From NCBI GenBank assembly GCA_001515955.1, contig LOES01000076.1:1-9526 (forward strand): a DNA stretch of 9,526 bases, read 5' to 3'. This stretch comes from Clostridia bacterium BRH_c25 (GTDB lineage Bacteria > Bacillota_A > Clostridia > Lutisporales > Lutisporaceae). Below, one piece after another: positions 6,100 to 9,526 of this stretch. Positions within the stretch are counted from its first letter, which is position 1. Each line of letters opens with the position of its first letter. Under the pieces are notes generated by a model. The model saw nothing but the letters and a program-made list of their open reading frames with translations. It did no database searches and was not told where the DNA came from. Both the position numbers and the translations under genes were made by a program.

Positions 6100-8751
6100 A
6101 TGAAAAAATTGGTTATTGGAATATTAGCACATGTAGATGCGGGCAAGACAACATTATCAGAGAGCTTGCTTTATTTGAGCGGTAAAATTCGAAAATTGGG
6201 AAGGGTCGACAATAAAGACGCCTATTTGGATAACTACGAGCTCGAAAGAGCAAGAGGGATTACTATTTTTTCGAAGCAGGCTATGTTTGAAGTGGCTGAT
6301 ACACAGATTACCTTATTAGATACCCCGGGTCATGTAGATTTTTCAACAGAAATGGAGAGAACACTCCAGGTGCTGGATTATGCCATTTTAGTGATAAGCG
6401 GAGTAGATGGCGTACAGGGGCATACTAAAACCTTATGGCGTTTGCTTTCCATATATCAAATACCGGTTTTTTTATTTATTAATAAAATGGATCAAAACGG
6501 GACTGATAGAGGAAAAATAATGAATGAATTAAAGAAACAGTTGGGTGACGGATGTATTGAATTTGGACAAGGTGAGACAGAAGATTTTAAGGACCAATTG
6601 GCCATGTGTGATGAAATACTCATGGAAGCCTATTTGGAAACAGGACATATCCAAATCCCACAGATTAAGGAAGCTATCAGGGAACGTAAGGTATTTCCGT
6701 GTTTTTTCGGATCAGCTTTAAAATTGGAAGGTGTTGAGGCATTTATTCAGGGCATTGTTAAGCATGCCCACATACCTTCCTATCCCGAAAAGTTTGGCGC
6801 CAAGGTATTCAAAATTGGCAGGGACGAACAAGGAAACCGCCTTACCTATATGAAGATTACCGGCGGAAGACTTAAGGCAAGAGATGTTTTTAATAATGGA
6901 GTTTGGGAAGAAAAGGTTAATCAGATCCGAATCTATTCAGGACAAAAATTCGAAGCTGTGAATGAGGCAGAGGCAGGCTCTGTATGCGCAGTAACAGGAC
7001 TTAGTCAAACAAAACCGGGAGAAGGTTTTGGGAGAGAAGAAGCTTCAAATATACCCGTATTGGAGCCTGTATTGTCCTATCAAATTTTACTTCCTGAAGG
7101 CTGTGACCCAAGAGTGATGATTCCCAAGCTGCGCCTGATCGAGGAGGAGGATCCGGAGCTCCATATTGTCTGGGATGAGCAACTTAAGGAAATCCAAGTA
7201 CAGATTATGGGCGAGGTGCAAACCGAAGTTCTGCAAAGTCTTGTACAAAGCCGTTTTGGTATAGAGATATCATTTGATTCAGGCAAGATTGTTTATAAAG
7301 AGACTATTGCAAATGTCATAGAAGGGGTAGGACACTTTGAACCCTTGCGGCATTATGCGGAGGTCCATTTGTTAATGGAACCGGGGGAAAAGGGAAGCGG
7401 TCTGCAGTTTGAGTTGGAATGCAGTGAAGATTTGCTGGGTAAAAGCTGGCAAAGACTTATTTTATCCCATCTGGAAGAAAAGCTTCATAAAGGGGTTCTC
7501 ACAGGGTCGGCCATTACAGATATGAAAATTACTTTAGTGTCAGGCCGGGCGCATAATAAACATACACAAGGCGGTGACTTTAGAGAGGCTACCTATCGTG
7601 CAGTGCGTCAAGGTTTAAAGGAAGCAGAATCCATACTATTAGAACCGTATTATGCCTTTCATCTTGAACTGCCGGAGAAAATGGTAGGCCGCGCTATGAC
7701 GGACATTGAGAAAATGCATGGGATATGCCGGATTTCTCGCATGGAAGGTGAAATAGCAGTTCTTGCAGGAACAGCACCTGTTGCTTCCATGAGAAACTAT
7801 CAGAAAGATGTGATGGCCTATACCAAAGGTCAAGGCAGACTCTTTTGCAGTCTGAAGGGGTATGAACCCTGTCATAATACTGAAGAGGTCATAGAAATGC
7901 TGGGATACGATTCTGAAAGGGACGTGGAAAATCCAGCAGATTCCGTATTCTGCGCAAATGGCTCCAGCTTTTTGGTTAATTGGGACGAAGTAAAGAACCA
8001 TATGCATGTTGAAGGCTGCTTTCAAAAAAAGGATGATTTATTGGAAGAAGCAGCCGAAAATCAGGCGACCTATTCAGGGGAGAAGTGGATTGATCCAGAG
8101 GAAATTGACAGGATCCTTCATCAAACCTATTATGCAAATCAAGGGAAAAAATCCCTTTGGCAAAGACGAAGAACAGTTCCCGAAAGTTATTATAAACCGA
8201 CTGCCTATATAAGCGAACCAAAAGAAACCAAAGAAGAATATCTTCTTGTAGATGGCTATAATATTATTTTTGCGTGGTCTGAACTAAAAGAACTTGCAAA
8301 GGATAATTTGGACGGTGCCAGAATGAAATTGCTTGATTCTCTAAGTAATTATCAGGGGATTCGAAAATGTCAGATTATCCTTGTGTTTGATGCTTATCGT
8401 GTTCAGGGGCATCTTGAGGAAGTAATCGACTACGATAATATCCATGTAGTATATACCAGGGAGGCACAAACGGCGGACCAGTATATTGAAAAATTTGCCC
8501 GTAACAATCAGAAAAAATATAATATAGCGGTTGCAACCTCAGACGGTTTACAGCAGATTATTATAAGGGGAGCAGGATGTTCCTTGTTATCTGCCAGAGA
8601 GCTGAAGGAGGAAATTGAAAGTGCCAGTGAAAGAGTCATTCAGGTCTATCGGGAAAGACAAGCGGTAGATCTTAATTATCTTAAGGATACATTGCCTGTT
8701 GAAACCAAACAGCAGATCGATGAACTCTTTAGAGAAGAAAAAGAGAAGTAG
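6100..8751 (+). CDS. TetM/EF-G-like ribosome-protection-type GTPase fused to a C-terminal NYN (YacP/Rae1-like) nuclease domain
   Basis: The 883-residue product starts like TetM/TetO: MKKLVIGILAHVDAGKTTL. GTPase motifs are intact: G1 AHVDAGKT (10-17), G2 RGITI (52-56), G3 DTPGH with catalytic-type His78 (74-78), G4 NKMD (128-131), G5 GSAL (204-207). EF-G-like domains II-V follow to about residue 640, ending in a TetM-type YTKGQGRLFCSLKGY segment near 574-588. TetM itself ends at about 640. Here a linker leads to a YacP-like NYN domain (about 713-860): LLVDGYNIIFAW with Asp718, VFDAYRVQG with Asp764, TADQYIE with Asp793, ATSDG with Asp815, then a SARELKEE helix. These acidic residues match the PIN-like nuclease pattern, so the domain looks active. 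Domain IV loop 482-495 (GRAHNKHTQGGDFR) differs from the tetracycline-displacing loop of TetM, so drug resistance is uncertain. The ATG at 6100 is chosen because it matches family N-termini and has AAGGA at 6083-6087, 12 bases upstream; the frame is open 51 codons further but that part overlaps the promoter. Codon use looks more AT-rich than the cit genes by eye. Confidence 0.88.
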   Translation: MKKLVIGILAHVDAGKTTLSESLLYLSGKIRKLGRVDNKDAYLDNYELERARGITIFSKQAMFEVADTQITLLDTPGHVDFSTEMERTLQVLDYAILVISGVDGVQGHTKTLWRLLSIYQIPVFLFINKMDQNGTDRGKIMNELKKQLGDGCIEFGQGETEDFKDQLAMCDEILMEAYLETGHIQIPQIKEAIRERKVFPCFFGSALKLEGVEAFIQGIVKHAHIPSYPEKFGAKVFKIGRDEQGNRLTYMKITGGRLKARDVFNNGVWEEKVNQIRIYSGQKFEAVNEAEAGSVCAVTGLSQTKPGEGFGREEASNIPVLEPVLSYQILLPEGCDPRVMIPKLRLIEEEDPELHIVWDEQLKEIQVQIMGEVQTEVLQSLVQSRFGIEISFDSGKIVYKETIANVIEGVGHFEPLRHYAEVHLLMEPGEKGSGLQFELECSEDLLGKSWQRLILSHLEEKLHKGVLTGSAITDMKITLVSGRAHNKHTQGGDFREATYRAVRQGLKEAESILLEPYYAFHLELPEKMVGRAMTDIEKMHGICRISRMEGEIAVLAGTAPVASMRNYQKDVMAYTKGQGRLFCSLKGYEPCHNTEEVIEMLGYDSERDVENPADSVFCANGSSFLVNWDEVKNHMHVEGCFQKKDDLLEEAAENQATYSGEKWIDPEEIDRILHQTYYANQGKKSLWQRRRTVPESYYKPTAYISEPKETKEEYLLVDGYNIIFAWSELKELAKDNLDGARMKLLDSLSNYQGIRKCQIILVFDAYRVQGHLEEVIDYDNIHVVYTREAQTADQYIEKFARNNQKKYNIAVATSDGLQQIIIRGAGCSLLSARELKEEIESASERVIQVYRERQAVDLNYLKDTLPVETKQQIDELFREEKEK

Positions 8752-8774
8752 GCGGCAGACACTAAAGATATCCG

Positions 8775-8972
8775 GTTATTTTACTTTTTACAGCAAAACA
8801 GTTTGAGCAAATAAAATCAACAATCTCATCCCTTGGGCAGCTTAATGATTATAATCTTCAGCTCAAATCCATCATCGAAGGTGAGCTGAAAGCATATCTG
8901 AGTGATCAGCGGTCAGCCAAAGATGTCGGAAAACTTATACAGAACCGTGTCAGTATCTATCTGAATGAGTAA
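8775..8972 (+). pseudogene. C-terminal remnant of a sugar ABC transporter solute-binding protein gene
   Basis: A frame closed at TAA (8970-8972) and open back to 8766 reads, from 8799, QFEQIKSTISSL, then LKSIIEGELKAYLSDQ, RSAKDVGKLIQNRV and SIYLNE before the stop. This is the characteristic end of family 1 extracellular carbohydrate-binding proteins of ABC importers in Firmicutes (an IIEEE-type helix, a SAE/KDVA-type helix, then IQNRV-YxNE). Full proteins are over 400 residues; only about 60 remain. There is no start codon in frame, no ribosome binding site, and a stop at 8763-8765, only 12 bases after the end of the GTPase gene. It is therefore a dead 3' fragment, probably left by a deletion or by insertion of the neighbouring gene. 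The left boundary is approximate. Confidence 0.7.
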
Positions 8973-9140
8973 TGGGATGATGGGTGCCATATAACAAATA
9001 AGGTCTATGTAGTTTTTTGAGAACCCAAATATAAGGTATTATGATGCCACCGCACTTTCCCGCTTATTCAAAAACCACCAAGAAGCAAGATATAACATAC
9101 TTCTTGGTGGTTCACTTATAGAAGCTAATGCTGCATTGGG
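8973..9140. other. Convergent intergenic spacer
   Basis: Between the solute-binding-protein remnant and the rubrerythrin stop I see only the minus-strand terminator (9070-9112) and an AT-rich stretch containing TTTTTTGAGAACCC at 9013-9026, whose mirror would fit the end of an insertion sequence but has no partner visible here. A short frame without a start codon runs through 9013-9144 on the plus strand and is not considered a gene. No clear terminator for the plus-strand GTPase gene was found. Confidence 0.5.
9070..9112 (-). terminator. Rho-independent terminator of the rubrerythrin gene
   Basis: AACCACCAAGAAG (9073-9085) and CTTCTTGGTGGTT (9100-9112) are a perfect 13-bp inverted repeat with a 14-base loop. 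Read on the minus strand, the stem is followed by a short T run (complement of A9070-9074), giving a standard intrinsic terminator about 30 bases after the rubrerythrin stop. On the plus strand there is no T run, so it is mainly one-directional. Confidence 0.85.
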
Positions 9141-9526
9141 TTAATATTTAATGAACTTAGCCCCGGGCACGCCACAGATGCTGCATTTATCGGGAACGGA
9201 TTTTTCGATATTCCCACATACAGGACAGAGGTAGTAAAATATTTCTTCTGATTGATCGAGATTTTCCAAGGCTTCCTTATATAACCTGGCATGGACCTCC
9301 TCAGCCTTCATAGCAAAGGTAAATGTCATGACTGCCGCCTTGTTGCCTTCTTCTTCGGCAGTTTTCACAAAATCAGGATACATGTCTTGATATTCATGGG
9401 TTTCACCGATAACTGCGTCCTTTAGATTGTCAACAGTTGTTCCGGTTTTGCCTGCAACGTCAAAATGCTTGAGAGCATGCAAGGTTTCAGCATCGGAAGC
9501 CGCCTTGAACAGCTTGGCTGCGTTGA
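9141..9526 (-). CDS. Rubrerythrin, 5' truncated by the window edge
   Basis: Rubrerythrins are cytoplasmic non-haem iron proteins that reduce hydrogen peroxide in anaerobes. The visible 127 codons (in frame from 9524) lack the N-terminus, about 40-50 residues including the first glutamate ligand of the diiron site. Present are the remaining diiron ligands: ExxH in SDAETLHAL, ExxE in GETHEYQDMYP, and ExxH in MKAEEVHARLY. The C-terminal rubredoxin-like domain has C-P-V-C-G and C-S-I-C-G, two CxxC pairs 10 residues apart, ending in AKFIKY. All visible metal ligands are intact, so the protein should be functional. The gene is convergent with the plus-strand genes and has its own terminator. A TTG codon at 9482 is internal and not a start. 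The gene suggests an anaerobic or microaerobic host. No symbol is given because several rubrerythrin paralogues are usual. Confidence 0.92.
   Translation of the reverse strand, partial: NAAKLFKAASDAETLHALKHFDVAGKTGTTVDNLKDAVIGETHEYQDMYPDFVKTAEEEGNKAAVMTFTFAMKAEEVHARLYKEALENLDQSEEIFYYLCPVCGNIEKSVPDKCSICGVPGAKFIKY

Noticed and set aside
6100..8020. Calling the gene a tetracycline resistance determinant such as tet(M), tet(O) or tet(W).
   Set aside because: The domain IV loop is different, the protein is about 240 residues too long with a nuclease domain, and no tet(M)-like leader is present; similarity alone does not support resistance.
9013..9026. TTTTTTGAGAACCC as a possible insertion-sequence terminal repeat.
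   Set aside because: No matching second end, target duplication or transposase is visible in the window.
9013..9144. A 43-codon open plus-strand frame through the terminator region.
   Set aside because: It has no start codon or ribosome site, contains a perfect terminator stem on the other strand, and a frame of this length is expected by chance.
1..9526. CRISPR arrays, tRNA or rRNA genes, riboswitches.
   Set aside because: Reading both strands showed no regularly spaced repeats, no tRNA-like cloverleaf and no long structured leader.

Overview
The window looks like a low-to-middle GC Firmicute, most likely an anaerobic clostridial species. This rests on strong purine-rich ribosome binding sites, one TTG start, a rubrerythrin, an intrinsic terminator, and a TetM-like GTPase fused to a YacP/Rae1-type nuclease domain, an architecture I associate with Clostridia. 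Species cannot be assigned from the sequence alone.

Layout: (1) 3-518 (+): the C-terminal half of a C45 / acyl-CoA:6-aminopenicillanate acyltransferase-like Ntn hydrolase, cut by the left edge. (2) 581-5867 (+): a complete, tightly packed citrate lyase operon in the order citC-citD-citE-citF-citX-citG. It holds both enzyme-forming subunits, the acyl carrier protein, and the whole prosthetic-group and activation machinery. (3) 5868-6099: a gene-free gap with a perfect 13-bp inverted repeat, a good sigma-A-like promoter and an alternating AT tract. (4) 6100-8751 (+): an 883-residue ribosome-protection-type GTPase with a C-terminal NYN/YacP (Rae1-like) nuclease domain. (5) About 8775-8972 (+): a start-less 3' remnant of a sugar ABC transporter solute-binding protein gene. 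(6) 8973-9140: spacer with a rho-independent terminator that serves the minus strand. (7) 9141-9526 (-): the C-terminal part of a rubrerythrin, cut by the right edge.

How the genes work together: CitG makes the triphosphoribosyl-dephospho-CoA precursor and CitX loads it onto CitD. CitC acetylates the resulting thiol. CitF then exchanges acetyl for citryl, and CitE cleaves citryl-ACP to oxaloacetate plus acetyl-ACP. No citrate transporter, oxaloacetate decarboxylase or citAB-type regulator lies within the window. The upstream hydrolase has no visible terminator before citC and may share its transcript. The GTPase-nuclease gene is a separate transcription unit with its own promoter.

The most interesting item is the GTPase-nuclease fusion. 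It combines an A-site-binding translational GTPase with an A-site mRNA endonuclease-like domain. The domain IV loop that displaces tetracycline in TetM/TetO is replaced by a different histidine/glycine-containing loop. This suggests a ribosome quality-control or rescue role rather than simple tetracycline resistance. The fusion itself is probably not unique to this genome, but I know of no experimental function for it.
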